The notes beneath the pieces are model-generated. The model was not told where the DNA came from, made no database searches, and was given only the letters and a program-made list of their open reading frames with translations. The position numbers and the translations under genes are program-made. A stretch of DNA of 64,000 nucleotides, taken from assembly GCA_036924085.1 (NCBI GenBank), contig JAVGWX010000007.1, positions 72,493,948-72,557,947 of the forward strand. Direction: 5' to 3'. How positions within the stretch are numbered: position 1 is the stretch's first letter; each line of letters begins with the position of its first letter. Positions 25,394 to 36,889 of this stretch are shown here, in pieces. This stretch comes from Ariolimax columbianus. Its lineage: Eukaryota > Mollusca > Gastropoda > Stylommatophora > Arionidae.

Positions 25394-26219
25394 TGATGAG
25401 GAGAATTGTAAGAATGTGGAGGAGAATTGTAAGAATGATGAGGAGAATTGTAAGAATGATGAGGAGAATTGTAAGAATGATGAGGAGAATTGTAAGAATG
25501 TGGAGGAGAATTGTAAGAATGATGAGGAGAATTGTAAGAATGTGGAGGAGAATTGTAAGAATGTGGAGGAGAATTGTAAGAATGTGGAGGAGAATTGTAA
25601 GAATGTGGAGGAGAATTGTAAGAATGATGAGGAGAATTGTAAGAATGTGGAGGAGAATTGTAAGAATGTGGAGGAGAATTGTAAGAATGTGGAGGAGAAT
25701 TGTAAGAATGTGGAGGAGAATTGTAAGAATGTGGAGGTGAATTGTAAGAATGTGGAGGAGAATTGTAAGAATGATGAGGAGAATTGTAAGAATGTGGAGG
25801 AGAATTGTAAGAATGTGGAGGAGAATTGTAAGAATGATGAGAAGAATTGTAAGAATGTGGAGGAGAATTGTAAGAATGTGGAGGAGAATTGTAAGAATGT
25901 GGAGGAGAATTGTTAGAATGTGGAGGAGAATTGTAAGAATGTGGAGGAGAATTGTAAGAATGTGGAGGAGAATTGTAAGAATGTGGAGGAGAATTGTTAG
26001 AATGTGGAGGAGAATTGTAAGAATGTGGAGGAGAATTGTAAGAATGATGAGGAGAATTGTAAGAATGTGGAGGAGAATTGTAAGAATGATGAGGAGAATT
26101 GTAAGAATGATGAGGAGAATTGTAAGAATGATGAGGAGAATTGTAAGAATGATGAGGAGAATTGTAAGAATGTGGAGGAGAACTGTAAGAATGTGGAGGA
26201 GAATTGTAAGAATGTGGAG
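25394..26219. repeat. 21-bp minisatellite, about 39 units
   Basis: The unit AATGTGGAGGAGAATTGTAAG repeats about 39 times with very little divergence. The main variant replaces GTGG with GATG. Because 21 is a multiple of 3 and the unit lacks stops in several frames, it gives long frames on both strands (for example a 291-codon PHSYNSP-repeat frame on the minus strand). Two units carry TTAG and so introduce a stop in one plus frame. I interpret it as non-coding. Confidence 0.95.
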
Positions 26220-27600
26220 CCAACTTCTTATTTTTGGACGTCGATAAACAAGAGTTTTACTGTGGCATTACTGGTCATTAAATTGATTCAGAACGGGAAT
26301 TTCAATCAGTAACATTGGATTGTGTACGTGTTACTGAACGACACAGTCAATTGAGAAAAACAATGCACGAAACATTATTGCTGTAATCCTAGGAACAGAA
26401 TACAGTCATATGCTATATATTGTATTCTAACTGGAGGGTCTAAACGCTGTTTTGCCACTTCTTGTAAAATGTCGACATCTCGATGAATATTTCAAGTACA
26501 GTTTAGCTAACACATTCAAACTGAAAATCAGGCATGCCACTACCGGTAACATATGCAGTTCACAATTCCACAGATTACAACAAAACGGGTCAACGCCCTG
26601 GAACAGGACGTATTTGATGTTTGAAGATTAGGCAAATTGTTAGAATCAGTACAGGCAATTCAACATCATCATATTAGTTTTCAAATAAATTACATCATTG
26701 TACAACTGGTAAATTCTGGCTGGGAAACAATTGCCAAGTACGTTACGGTCTTACGTGAACTTGCAGTATCTTGGCTTTAAAGAGGATGTATGGTGCACTT
26801 TTGTTTTTCCATTAACCCTATTTTTGACCAGACATCTGCTAGTTCCTTAAGATGACCCAGGTTGCATTGTTGGACTTATATCAGCAATGTTAAATGATCA
26901 TACTAGAAGACTGGATGGCATGAATGTTTTACCGATTTTACTAATGACATCAAGAAACTCAAATGTTTTCCCAAAGAGAAAAGAGACGCAGTGTATAAAC
27001 TTTTAAATAACAAATTACATGCCTCCTGTAACAGAGAAAGACAGTTAAAAAAGAACAAGGGACAGACCAGAAAACAACACCAGTGTAACATTCGAACCCA
27101 GTGTAGCAGAGATCAAATCTAACATTAACGCTGAGTGATACCGATAGCTTATATGATGAATGGCACGAAGAATGCTGTAGTGGACTGGTTCAGGTAAAAC
27201 CTTTCCGAAAATAGAGAATCCTCTCACCTGGTGGAAAATGTTCAATCATTATTGTTACTTTCTTAGTAGCTTTGTGAAAACTATATCATTTGTGCCGGTT
27301 ACTTCTGTACCTTTTTAACGTCGGTCTAGTTCATCTGGATATATTGTAAACAAAACTCGAGCCTCTCTGCTGCCTAAGAATGTTAGTGTACTGGTTTTAT
27401 CTTTGTGATTGGTTGAATAGAGGAACAAAATACAGCTTATCTACAGTTCTTTGTTGTAGATGCAATGTTAACTTGTTCTACCTTTTATCTGGTAACATGT
27501 TGACATCAGGAAATACATTTCAATAATCGGTAGTATTATGTTATCCCCGGTACGGCAGATGTTATTTTTCTGTTAAGATAAAAAAAAAAAAACATAACTT
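26220..27600. other. Non-coding sequence, nothing recognised
   Basis: No gene or repeat recognised up to the A-rich run (27580-27592) beside the CR1 3' end. Confidence 0.4.
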
Positions 27601-27649
27601 AACTTGTCGTCTTTATACTGGTTTAGAAGACCCTGCAGAGTCTGTATAC

Positions 27650-30600
27650 AAGAAATTTCATTTACATCACCTTGCTCTAAAAGCTATGCGCATCCAATTT
27701 ATTCTTAAATGCATTAACTGTCCCTGCCTCCACTATCTCCTCTGGCAATGCATTACAAGCATTCACCACTCTCTGACTAAAAAGATATTTCTTAATATCT
27801 AATCTGCACCTCTCTTTAGTCAACTTGTAGCTATGTCCTCTTGGTATTTTGGGTGGCTGTATTTTTTTTTTAAGTGTTATATTCTAAAGTATCCATTCCT
27901 GTGATCATCTTATAAACCTATATTAAGTCACCTCGAATTATTATCTCTTCTAGACACTGTAGGCCGGTTCTTCTGAGTCTTTCCTCATAACTAATTCTGG
28001 AATCCCACTATCAGCTTTGTCGTTCTTTTTTGTATTCTTTCTAGCATGTTTATATCCCCTCTATGATAAGGACTCCACACCTGTACACAGTACTCCAATC
28101 TAGGTCTAACTAAAGCTTTATACAGTTTGACTATCACTTCCTTTCTCCTATGTTTAATATTTATTTTTTTCATACCTAACAATGCATTTGCCTTTGTCAC
28201 TGCTAACTTAACTTGCTCATTCCCCTTACCTATATGATCTATTATAAACCTTAGGTCCCTTTCCTTATCTATTTTTCTAATATTGTTCTCGCCCATTCTG
28301 TAATTATGTTCCATATTGGATCTACCCATGTGGATGACTGTACATTTATCTACATTAAACTTCATTTACCAGCTTACATACCAATCTCGAATTGTATCTA
28401 AATCCGACTTCAATAAATCCTCTTCTGCTTAAGATGAGACACTACTGCATAGTTTTGTGTCATCAGCAAATTTTGCAATCATGGATCCCATATCAATGTC
28501 CAAATCAATTATATATATCAAGAATAAAATTGGTCCCAAAACCGAGCTCTGTGGCACTCCACCTTTCATTTCACATCACTGAGAGTACTCCTTATGTATG
28601 CCCACCCTCTGCCTTCTTCCCGTTAACCAATTTTCAATCCATTTGACAACTTTCCCACATATTCCATGTGATTTTAACTTTCGAAATAATCTTTTATGAA
28701 TTACTCTATCAAAGGTCTTTGCAAAATCTAGATAAATTACGTCCACTGGCTCCCCTTAATCTATCATTTTGGTAACCTCCTCCATGAATTCTAATAGATT
28801 TGTTAAGCATGATCTCTCTCTAGAAAACCCATGCTGAATGTTTCTAATTAGATTAAATTTGTCTAAATGCATTACAATGTGTTCTTCGATTATTGACTCT
28901 AACAATTTACAGACTATGCTCGTTATACTCACCGGTCTATAATTCGTTGGATCTGACTTGTTCCCTTTTTTAATACGGGAATCACTCCTGCATCTTTCCA
29001 ATCCCGTGGAACAATCCCTTTTGCAAGTGATTGAGAACATAATATAGCCAATGGTTTTGCTAGTTGGTCTCTAATTTCAAACAGCTATTTTGGATGAATA
29101 CCATCTTGACCTGAATATTTATCTACTCTCAACACCTCCAATTTTTTAAAAACCATTTCCTCTGTAATACAGATTGATCTTAATCCCGCTGTATCCATGT
29201 CTCTTTTAAAAATATCTATAGGCTCTGGGATCTTCGAGCAGTCCTCTTTTGTGTAGACTGTGCCAAAGTACTCATTGAGTAGATTAGCTGCCTCCCTATT
29301 CTCACTTATTATTTTCCCTGTACTGTCTTTGAGAGGGCCTACTTTGCCTTTTGTTCTTTCTTTCTTTCTAACATAAGAGAAGAAGCTTTTACTATGTCTT
29401 GAGCCTCTGAGCAAGTTTTTTTCGAAGTCTATTTTTGCTGTTTTATTCGCTTTCTGAGATATTTTCTGCTTGTCCAAATATTTTAAATATGTTTCTTTTG
29501 ATTTACCTGCCTCTATATATTTTGTCCATGCTTCATTTTTAGCTCTTCTACTTTTCGCTACAAATCTAGTTATCTACTTTTTACGCTTGGGTTTTACCTC
29601 CCTATCTGGAACACATTCCTCTTTTAGCGTTTCTAAAACTGTTTTAAAACTCTCCCACTCCTGTTCAACATCTGTTCTTCCAACAATATCTTCCCAGATT
29701 ATGTGGTTCGCTGCCTCTTTCATCCTCTTAACATCTGTCTTAGAGTAGTCGTATGTTCGCGTGTTTATGTTTACTTCTTTCCCTGCAATAAGATCCCAAC
29801 GGATGATTTGATGGTCACTTGAGCCAAACAGTTCCCCAACAGTAACGTTTTCAATCATATTTTTCTCTGTAGTAAAAACTAGGTCGAGTGTGTTTTTGCA
29901 TCTTGTGGCTGCTTCTACGTGTTCAATTAAAAAATTGTATGTTATGCATTTAACAAAAGGTTTTGACTCTACAAGTGCTTCTGCCATATCCCATTTTATT
30001 TATGGAAAGTTGAAATCCCCCATTAATAATAATTTCCCTTCATTGCCCTTGCTATGCTAATCAGTTCCTCATCTTCCTCTTTTTGACTTTATGGGCATCT
30101 ATAGCACACTCCAATTACTGTTTTTTCACCCCCACTTTCTATTTCTCCCCATACACTTTAATTTTGTTTGCCACATGAAAAATAATCTTTGATCGTTAAA
30201 ATAACAGAATTTATTCAGTATAATTTATTTTTTTTGCGTTCGCCTTATTTTATCTATTACCCAAGGCGTGTGTGCGTTACACTGTGATTTTTATTTTGCG
30301 CCTGTCGGCCCAGTGCATCCGACTTCAGCATGCATTTTATGTAAGGGTCTGCTTCCTCCTGCATTTACTAAGAGTTTGCTTCCCCGGGGTAAGGGGCCGG
30401 TGCTGTGATGGGGATCGAACCCAGCACCTTCTGTGTTGTCAGCAGTGCCACTTAACCACTAGGCCACGCCGTCCCCATATACAGTATAATAAAACGCCAC
30501 CTCCCTTAGTCTTTTCTCCATCTACCCTATCTTTCCTTAACATTGTATATCCTTCTATTTCAAGTTCACTATCTGCAATGTCCTCATATGTCCATGATTA

Positions 30601-30690
30601 TGTTAACACTATTACATCTGGTTTTTCTTCTTCTACATATAATTCCAATTCTTCTCTTTTATTTACTATACTTCTTACATTTGCATAAAA
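27650..30690 (-). pseudogene. CR1 ORF2 remnant (endonuclease-reverse transcriptase)
   Basis: Minus strand, several frames. The endonuclease begins YANVRSIVNKREELELYVEE (about 30630-30690), continues PDVIVLT and EGYTMLRKDRVDGEKTKGGG, is interrupted by a SINE, and resumes with a GGFQ/GDFNFP-type motif at ~30010-30030 and SSDHQIIRWDL (about 29800). RT blocks are KKGNKSDPTNYRPVSITSIV (~28940), LDFAKTFDRV (~28720), a GVPQ-SVLGPILFLIYI motif (~28530-28570) and KFADDTKLC (~28460). The C-terminal ALVRPRLEYCVQVWSP is at about 28060-28110. In-frame stops such as that after KMID at 28756 show it is non-functional. Confidence 0.9.
30225..30481 (-). mobile_element. tRNA-headed SINE inserted in the CR1 endonuclease
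   Basis: On the minus strand, the head is GGGGACGGCGTGGCCTAGTG (A box TGGCCTAGTGG) followed by the B box GGGTTCGATCCCC about 40 bp later, a clear tRNA-like RNA polymerase III promoter. A linker follows, then the shared core TGCTGAAGTCGGATGCACTG near 30310-30335, then an A-rich tail. A 9-bp target-site duplication CAGTATAAT flanks it (30216-30224 and 30482-30490). CR1 endonuclease sequence continues on either side, so the SINE is younger than the CR1 copy. Confidence 0.9.
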
Positions 30691-30989
30691 ACATTTTAGT
30701 TTGTAATTTTGTTATTTTTCCACTTTTTGCTTTCGTTTTTTTATTTTAATGTTTGCTTTTTCACTGCTTATTTCACACTTTTCTGACCCCAACTCTCCCC
30801 TTTGACTACATCCTCTAAAGCACCCTATTGTAGGTCTATCTTTAGTCTCATACTGCATAGGCCTTACTAGTTTAAATTTATATCATAATAATTAAACATA
30901 CACTTTGCTACAACATGCTGTCCTATCTCATTTAGATGTTAACCTCTTCTGTCTAACATTTTACTTGTGTCTACTTTCACATCAATAAA

Positions 30990-31727
30990 TTATATTCCCA
31001 TGTCCGCACACATCACCTGTAACCTGAGGTTGATACCTATTATTTTGCTATCTAGATAGCCTAACCCATCTGCTCTATCTAAAATGCCCATCATTGTGAC
31101 CTTTCTAAACTTTTTTTTCTTAAGTGTTCCCAAAAGACTTTTGTATTTATTCATAATTATTTCGGTACCGTCTCTCCTTACATTATTTGTTCCTACCATT
31201 ACCACAACATGACTGTTTCCTTTGTCATCTTTCCTCTTTATTCTCCCCTCCATGTCCTCTATTTTTGCTCCCCCAATATCCATTCTTTCAAACATGTTGT
31301 GTTGTTCAGACAAATGTCTGCAATCTCCACCATTGAATCTCCTACTACCAATACTGAACCCTCACCTATATTTGCATACTTCTCTCCAAAGCTCTCTTTC
31401 CTGTGAATTGTTTCCTCACTAAAATCTCCCTTACTTCCTTGACCACCTTGACTGCAGCTTCTTTAAAATTTCCTCAATTTTCACTTGTTTTCCTTCTATT
31501 TTCATCTGCCTCTTTTCTATCTCCTCCAATCTCTTCTCATTTTTCCTAATATCGCACTCCATTTGTGCCTGCCTCTCTTCAACTCTACATATCCTACATA
31601 TAACTTTTGCTTCATCTTCCAACGTTGTATCTATCCCTACACTAGTAATAATAACATTTCCGCCACACAAATCACACAATCTGACTTGGTCTTTCTTCGT
31701 CGCATTTCGTCTCGTTTTAGTGGCCAT
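30990..31727 (-). pseudogene. CR1 ORF1 remnant: PHD-like finger and SGNH esterase
   Basis: Two frames joined by a shift. The N-terminal frame (31431-31727) starts MATKTRRNATKK and has a Cys pattern CDLCGG...CRICRVEE like a PHD zinc finger, then a charged KRLEEIEKRQMKIEGK helix likely to be a coiled coil. The second frame contains VLVVGDS (the nucleophile-serine GDS block) at about 31330-31355 and VVVMVGTNNVRRDGTE (GTNN block) at about 31170-31210. Esterase and PHD domains are known from CR1 ORF1 proteins. One frameshift between the parts disables it. Confidence 0.85.
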
Positions 31728-32085
31728 ACTAATTATGCTATTTATTACCCTTAGCCACTAAGTTATAGTGATACCTAATACAATGTTTACTTATTAAAGC
31801 AACGCCCAAAAAAAACAAATGTCGCTGGCATTTACCTTACAACAACGTATCGCTAACGTCTAGGTATATACTAAATTTACTTACTGTGTTACTTACTGAG
31901 TGTTACTTGATTGTTACTACCGCTCGCTATACCACGCTATTTAATTTGGTCAAGTCACTAACTGTGTGTTACAATAGAGCCACAATTACAACTACGTTAT
32001 TATTACACAACTTAATTCTCAACACTAATACTTATCTGACTGTACTGTCAATTCAAATCCACCACCATCTTGAACAACCGGAAGT
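31728..32085 (-). other. Presumed CR1 5' untranslated region
   Basis: This sequence is upstream of ORF1 and has no frame. It ends near AAGATGGTGGTGGATTTG on the minus strand, a reasonable transcript start. Assignment is by position only. Confidence 0.4.
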
Positions 32086-32089
32086 TGTT

Positions 32090-32195
32090 CCTTTACACAT
32101 AGCCAGCACACGATGTCGCATCAGCAGTGGCGAAGCGGCCTGTAGTCCTCAGCCGTCAAAACCCCTCGACTACCCCAGCAGTGGGAAAAATGTCG
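32090..32195 (+). mobile_element. SINE-L tail fragment
   Basis: The sequence from AGCCAGCACACGATG to CAGTGGGAAAAATG matches the 3' half of the SINE at 53288-53495 (same order: ACACACGATG, CAGCAGT, CCTCGACTACCCCAG). The tRNA-like head is missing. Confidence 0.7.
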
Positions 32196-32199
32196 TATG

Positions 32200-32855
32200 A
32201 CAGCAACAACAAAAACAACAAAATTATGTGAAAGAACATAAATAGAAAAGGCCAAAAGAGTGAAAATAAATGTATAATTGTGGGAGTTTGTTGACAGTAA
32301 AGACGCGAATAATAAAGAACATGTATTAGCAACAATAAATAGCAACTGTAAATAAATTATGAGTATTGTTGATGATTGTAAAATAAGAAAATATTTTTCA
32401 CGTTTCCTTGTTTGGTCCATCAATCAGCCATTAAATAGTTTCGATTAATTAATTAACTTTATTTTAATCGATAACAGACAAACAGTTAAAAAAAACTATT
32501 ATTATGGAATTAGATGGACTCCGACGAAACAACAGGCAGACTGGGACTTTGACGATGACTCGGCTCTTCTATTGCATGCCCGAGAATGAATTGCAAAAAA
32601 AGATGAATCAGCTAGAAGAATGGACAAGAAAATTAGGATTAGTATTGATAGAAGGAAAAATGTGATTTTCCGAGTAAATGTAGCATTCACACCACTCTAA
32701 GAGGTGTTATTTACCTATTTAGATAACAATAAAGACATTGTTCGTCCATTAGTGGGGATGGTACTGCTTTCTCTGTTCATCCATTTGAAATATGTTTGAT
32801 CAGTCACTGAAGGTCACCGAAACGCCTAATGCATGTAAGGAAAGACCTTGAACAG
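32200..32855. other. Non-coding sequence, nothing recognised
   Basis: AT-rich spacer with no supported feature. Confidence 0.4.
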
Positions 32856-32859
32856 TGTG

Positions 32860-32992
32860 GGCAAGGAGTATTTTCCCTGCGTGAAAGCCGGAAGACTGGC
32901 GAAAGATAGACTTCCTTACAGACAGCCTATCATGAGAGCGACGTTTTCCAAAGGACATGCTACATGATGATGATGATGATGAAGGCTTCATT
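32860..32992 (+). mobile_element. RTE-like LINE 3'-end fragment with (GAT)n tail
   Basis: It matches the last ~100 bp of the RTE copy at 58256 (GAGAGCGACGTT-TCC-AAAGGACA-GCTACATGATG) and ends in (GAT)n. This is the simple-repeat terminus of that family. Almost the whole element is missing, as is typical of 5'-truncated insertions. Confidence 0.8.
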
Positions 32993-33000
32993 TCTCAGTC

Positions 33001-36000
33001 TTGTCTAGATTGATTCCGTTATTCAGCTGTTACTTTGTGACTACGGCCAGGGCATCTGTAAACAGGACTATATGGCTTTCATTTCTTTTGCATGTCACCA
33101 TTTCTTCTACTGCAGCCCTCAGTGCCTCTGCCTCCGCTCTGAAATTGCTTGAGTATTTTCCAGTTGCCACTGAAATTGTTATTTTTCTACCATTTTGTAG
33201 GCTAAGGAAAACCCGTGCCCCTCCGTTATGTGTTGTGTTTGTTACAGTTGTTGTTATGCATGGGTCCAGTCCATGTTTGTGTAGTGTTTCGTTATGTACC
33301 TCAGGGTTATATCTCTTCTTTCCTATTCAGTCTGGCTGTTCTTGTTTCCAATACCTGGTCTATTTTCTACCACCTCTGGAAATATATGCTGCCTCCAGGT
33401 AGGATTGCGTACAGTAGGTATGGGCTTTGGTGTTGTTAATGCGTTCATAGGATCTTCGCCCATCTTTGCTTTGGCTATTTCTGCAAAGTTTCTCCGATTT
33501 AGTTTCCCATTTCCAAAATTATTTAGTCTCTTATGCATTGGGTGGTCTGTCAGTCTTCTGAGTTTCTCTGCTTGCTGCTGGGCTTTGCAGTCTCTTCTGT
33601 CGGATTGCAGCTTTGTAACCTTTTCAAGTTCTATAATTGGCGTTGACTTCATGCCTCCTGTTATAACTCTCATGACTTTGTTTTGTAGTTTGCTAACTTT
33701 ATCGAAGTTCGCCTTTGCTGCTGTTGTCCATGCCGCAATGCCATACTCAAGAATTGGTCTCACTCTTCCAGTGTACGGTTTCTTTAGTATGCTTTCGTCT
33801 GCTCCCCAGCTTGTGCCAGCAAGTTTCCTCATGATTGCCATTCTTTCTCTGGCTCTCATTCGGTTTCTCTTGATCTGACTTTTCCATGTCATGCGCCGAT
33901 CGAATGTGACTCCCATGTAGTTTGGGTTGTAGTTTGGCAGCAGGTATTTTGCCGTTTTGACTTAATTTGGTGTTTTGGGATTTGATTTATAGCGAGAATA
34001 TTGTACATGTGGTTTTGTCCTCGTTTATTTTGACCAGCCATGAGTTCACCCACTTTTCCAGCGATGTTAGGGCCTGCTGCATCCGATTTCTTGCTGTGGT
34101 GAGATTCTTTTCAGAGGTCCACATAGCCAGATCGTCTGCAAACATTGAGCTATGGACTCTTCTTGGTATATTCTCTGTAATGTCATTTATATACACCAGG
34201 AAGAGTGTGGGTGACAGTACTCCCCCTTGGGGTACTCCCTGCTCGAGTGTCACCTTTTTGCTCATCTGCCCTTGTACTTGGACTCTGGCCGTTCTTTGTT
34301 TGAGGTAGTGGTTGATCCACTTGTACATCTTCCCACAAACTTCACTTCTCCTTAGCTTGACTTTAAGTCCGTCTTTCCAGACTTTGTCAAATGCCTTCTC
34401 CAGGTCCACCCAAACCGCTACTGTGTGTTTCTGTGCCTGATAGGCATCTTCTATTTCCTGGGCTATGAGGATGACCTGGTCCTCAGTGGATCTGTGCTGT
34501 CTAAAGCCTGCTTGCTATGGAATTAGTATCCGTTTTTCTTCCAGATGCCACATCAGTCTGGTGTTTCTCATACGTTCCATCAGTTTGCCGATACAGCTTT
34601 GTAGGCTGATAGGCCTGTATCCATTTTGATCTGTTTTGTCTTTTCCTTTCTTTGGTACTGGTACACGTACTGCGTCTTTCCATGCCTTGGGTACAATACC
34701 CCTTTTCCAGCTTTGGTTCAGGACTGATAGTAATTTCCTCTTTGCTGTTTGGCCCAGCCCCATCAGCATTTCGTTTGTTATCCCGTCTTTTCCGGGAGAT
34801 TTCCTTTTTTTTAATGTTCTCATGGCCTCTTCCATTTCGTTCATTGTTAGTTTTGCCATCATATGCTCATCTGGTGCCATATTGATGTTGTCGTGCCCCT
34901 TTTGCTCTTCATTAATGTCCGTATGCCTATCTGCAGGGACATCTATGTGGTTCGCTCTGGCATAGTGTTCAACAAAGACGTTTGCGGCTTTTTTTCCAGT
35001 GAGCAAGTTTTCGCCCTGCTTGATGGTAATTTGTTTGTTTGACGGAGTTTCGTCATTCATGGCTCTTGACTAACTTCTATAGTTTGTTCCCTTCTTTGTC
35101 TAAGTTGAGACTTTCTGTTTTGTTTTTTCAGCTTTCTCTTGCTGTTTGGTTTAGAGTGTATTTGTATTTCGCCATGGCGGCTTTGAGGGCGATATTTGCC
35201 TCCATAGATTGTTCTCGCTTTGTCATGTTCCTAGCATTTGTTACTGCGTCTTCCGCTTTCTGCAACTCATCGTTCCAATAGGGCTTATAATTTTTCCTTG
35301 CCCCTCTTGGGATGGTTGCAGTGGCAGCTTGCATTATTGCTTTACTTAGGCTTTCCACTATGGGCTTTGATTTGTTGTTCCGTGTGTTGGTGGTTTCACA
35401 CAGCCCATCTGTCAGGCTTGCAAATCTGTCCCAGTCGGCTCGTGTGTAATTCCAACGTGGGAGCGGTTTTGTTTCATGTGGGCCTACTTCCATGTCAATG
35501 TCCGGCCTGATTGGCCTGTGGTCGCTAACTGCCAATTGGTTTAGCACCTGGTGGTCTATTTTATGGTGAATGTCCATTGTGGAGAAGGCCTAATCTGGAG
35601 TCGAGGTGGTATGCCATGTTCTAGAATAGAAGCTAGGGCTATCCTCCGGCCTATTGATTAGATGGAGATGTGTGTCCATCTCCCAATCTTCCACTTCGTC
35701 ACCTCTGCTGTCTGTGTCCGAGTATCCCCATCTCTCCGAGTGGCTGTTGAAGTCTCCAACTACTATGCAGTTGGAGTCTTTGACTTCCATACTCGAGAGC
35801 GACAGGTCCTTATTTGGTGGTCCGTACAGGTTGAAGATGCGGATCTTCGTCTCTTGAGCCATTATGTCAACTCCTACAATTTCTGCTTGTCCGGTGTCCG
35901 GCGCTACTCGGTATGCAGTTACGGGTCAGTATCAGAACCCTTCCTTTGTGACCTTCTCTATCCAGGCGGAAGGCCTGGTATCCTCTGATTGAGAATTTAT

Positions 36001-36305
36001 GGTTGCTGTTGAGGTGCGTTTCTTGGATACATGCCACGTCACTCTTACCTTCATGCAACTGTTGTGTTAGTGAAAGCTTTTTGTTAATGACTCCTTCCGC
36101 ATTCCACTGTAGTATCCGGAGGGTTTTGCGTTTTTAGTCCCTGGTTTTTGCCCCATCACCTTGTGCCTTGACTTCACAGTACATGCTGGGTGACCACCTG
36201 TAGCATTGGGTGGGCCCCTTCGAGGCGTGAGGCCCGGCACTGTCGCTGCCTGGCGGGATTCCACAGGATGAGCGCCACACTTTTTTCTAGTAGGTTGTAC
36301 CGTCA
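33001..36305 (-). mobile_element. RNase H LINE copy A (I/Nimb-like), broken
   Basis: On the minus strand: WNAEGVINKKLSLTQQLHEGKSDVACIQETH endonuclease start near 36100 (quoted in parts), a GDFNSHSERWG motif near 35750, SDHRPI near 35535, RT from 35060 (MNDETPSNKQ) with KSPGKDGITNEM, GVPQGGVLSPTLF and SMFADDLAMW (~34140), then a TYLGVTFDRR-type thumb region and the start of RNase H. Stops occur after HTTSTPD (35590) and after RILIP (34515), with frameshifts at the RT end. The RNase H C-terminus is absent: similarity stops at 33001 against an RTE tail. Protein similarity to copy B is high. Confidence 0.9.
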
Positions 36306-36376
36306 TCATACAGCGATATACGTTGCACTTGTTTCGTTAAGCCTGTGGCCCAGTGCATCCGATTTCAACAGGCGTT
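36304..36376 (-). mobile_element. SINE core/3' end of the composite-element type
   Basis: On the minus strand it reads AACGCCTGTTGAAATCGGATG, then CACTGGGCCACAGGCTTAACG and GTGCAACGTATATCGCTGTA (each stated as a short block). It matches the 3' end of the 28S-headed element at 56827. The (GAA)n tail is missing. Its 5' side is a 28-bp satellite instead of rRNA. Confidence 0.75.
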
Positions 36377-36880
36377 GGTCAGGTTGGTTGTCATATGCTC
36401 CTCTGGTCAGGTTGGTTGTCATATGCTCCTCTGGTCAGGTTGGTTGTCATATGCTCCTCTGGTCAGGTTGGTTGTCATATGCTCCTCTGGTCAGGTTGGT
36501 TGTCATATGCTCCTCTGGTCAGGTTGGTTGTCATATGCTCCTCTGGTCAGGTTGGTTGTCATATACTCCTCTGGTCAGGTTGGTTGTTATATGCTCCTCT
36601 GGTCAGGTTGGTTGTCATATGCTCCTCTGGTCAGGTTGGTTGTCATATGCTCCTCTGGTCAGGTTGGTTGTCATATGCTCCTCTGGTCAGGTTGGTTGTC
36701 ATATGCTCCTCTGGTCAGGTTGGTTGTCATATGCTCCTCTGGTCAGGTTGGTTGTCATATGCTCCTCTGGTCAGGTTGGTTGTCATATGCTCCTCTGGTC
36801 AGGTTGGTTGTCATATGCTCCTCTGGTCAGGTTGGTTGTCATATGCTCCTCTGGTCAGGTTGGTTGTCATATGATCCTCT
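36377..36880. repeat. 28-bp minisatellite, 18 units
   Basis: Eighteen units of GGTCAGGTTGGTTGTCATAT plus GCTCCTCT; only a few substitutions occur (one ATACTCC, one TTATATG, one ATGATCC). The array is very homogeneous and directly abuts the SINE core. Long plus-strand frames through it are repeat artefacts. Confidence 0.95.
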
Positions 36881-36889
36881 GGCAAGGTT

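Larger units (their letters stand above)
27600..32085 (-). mobile_element. CR1-like non-LTR retrotransposon, near full length, inactive
   Basis: The element reads on the minus strand. The presumed 5' UTR starts near 32085 (AAGATGGTGG), ORF1 follows (31727 down to about 30990), then ORF2 endonuclease (30690 to about 29770, split by a SINE), RT (29470 to 28000) and the C-terminal region and 3' end to about 27600. It lacks RNase H. A PHD-like finger plus esterase ORF1 and this RT type are characteristic of the CR1 group. Stops and frameshifts make this copy inactive. Partial relatives are at 38093-39225 and, split, at 56715-62405. Confidence 0.9.

Noticed and set aside
25394..26219. CRISPR-like array
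   Set aside because: No unique spacers, units are contiguous, and the genome is eukaryotic; the same applies to the other tandem arrays.
25348..26223. 291-codon minus-strand frame (PHSYNSP repeat) and overlapping plus frames
   Set aside because: Pure product of a 21-bp tandem array open in several frames on both strands; no start context, signal peptide or non-repeat domain.
30370..30481. Stand-alone tRNA gene on the minus strand
   Set aside because: A and B boxes are clear, but the sequence continues into a SINE body with target duplication, and no complete cloverleaf with acceptor stem is evident.
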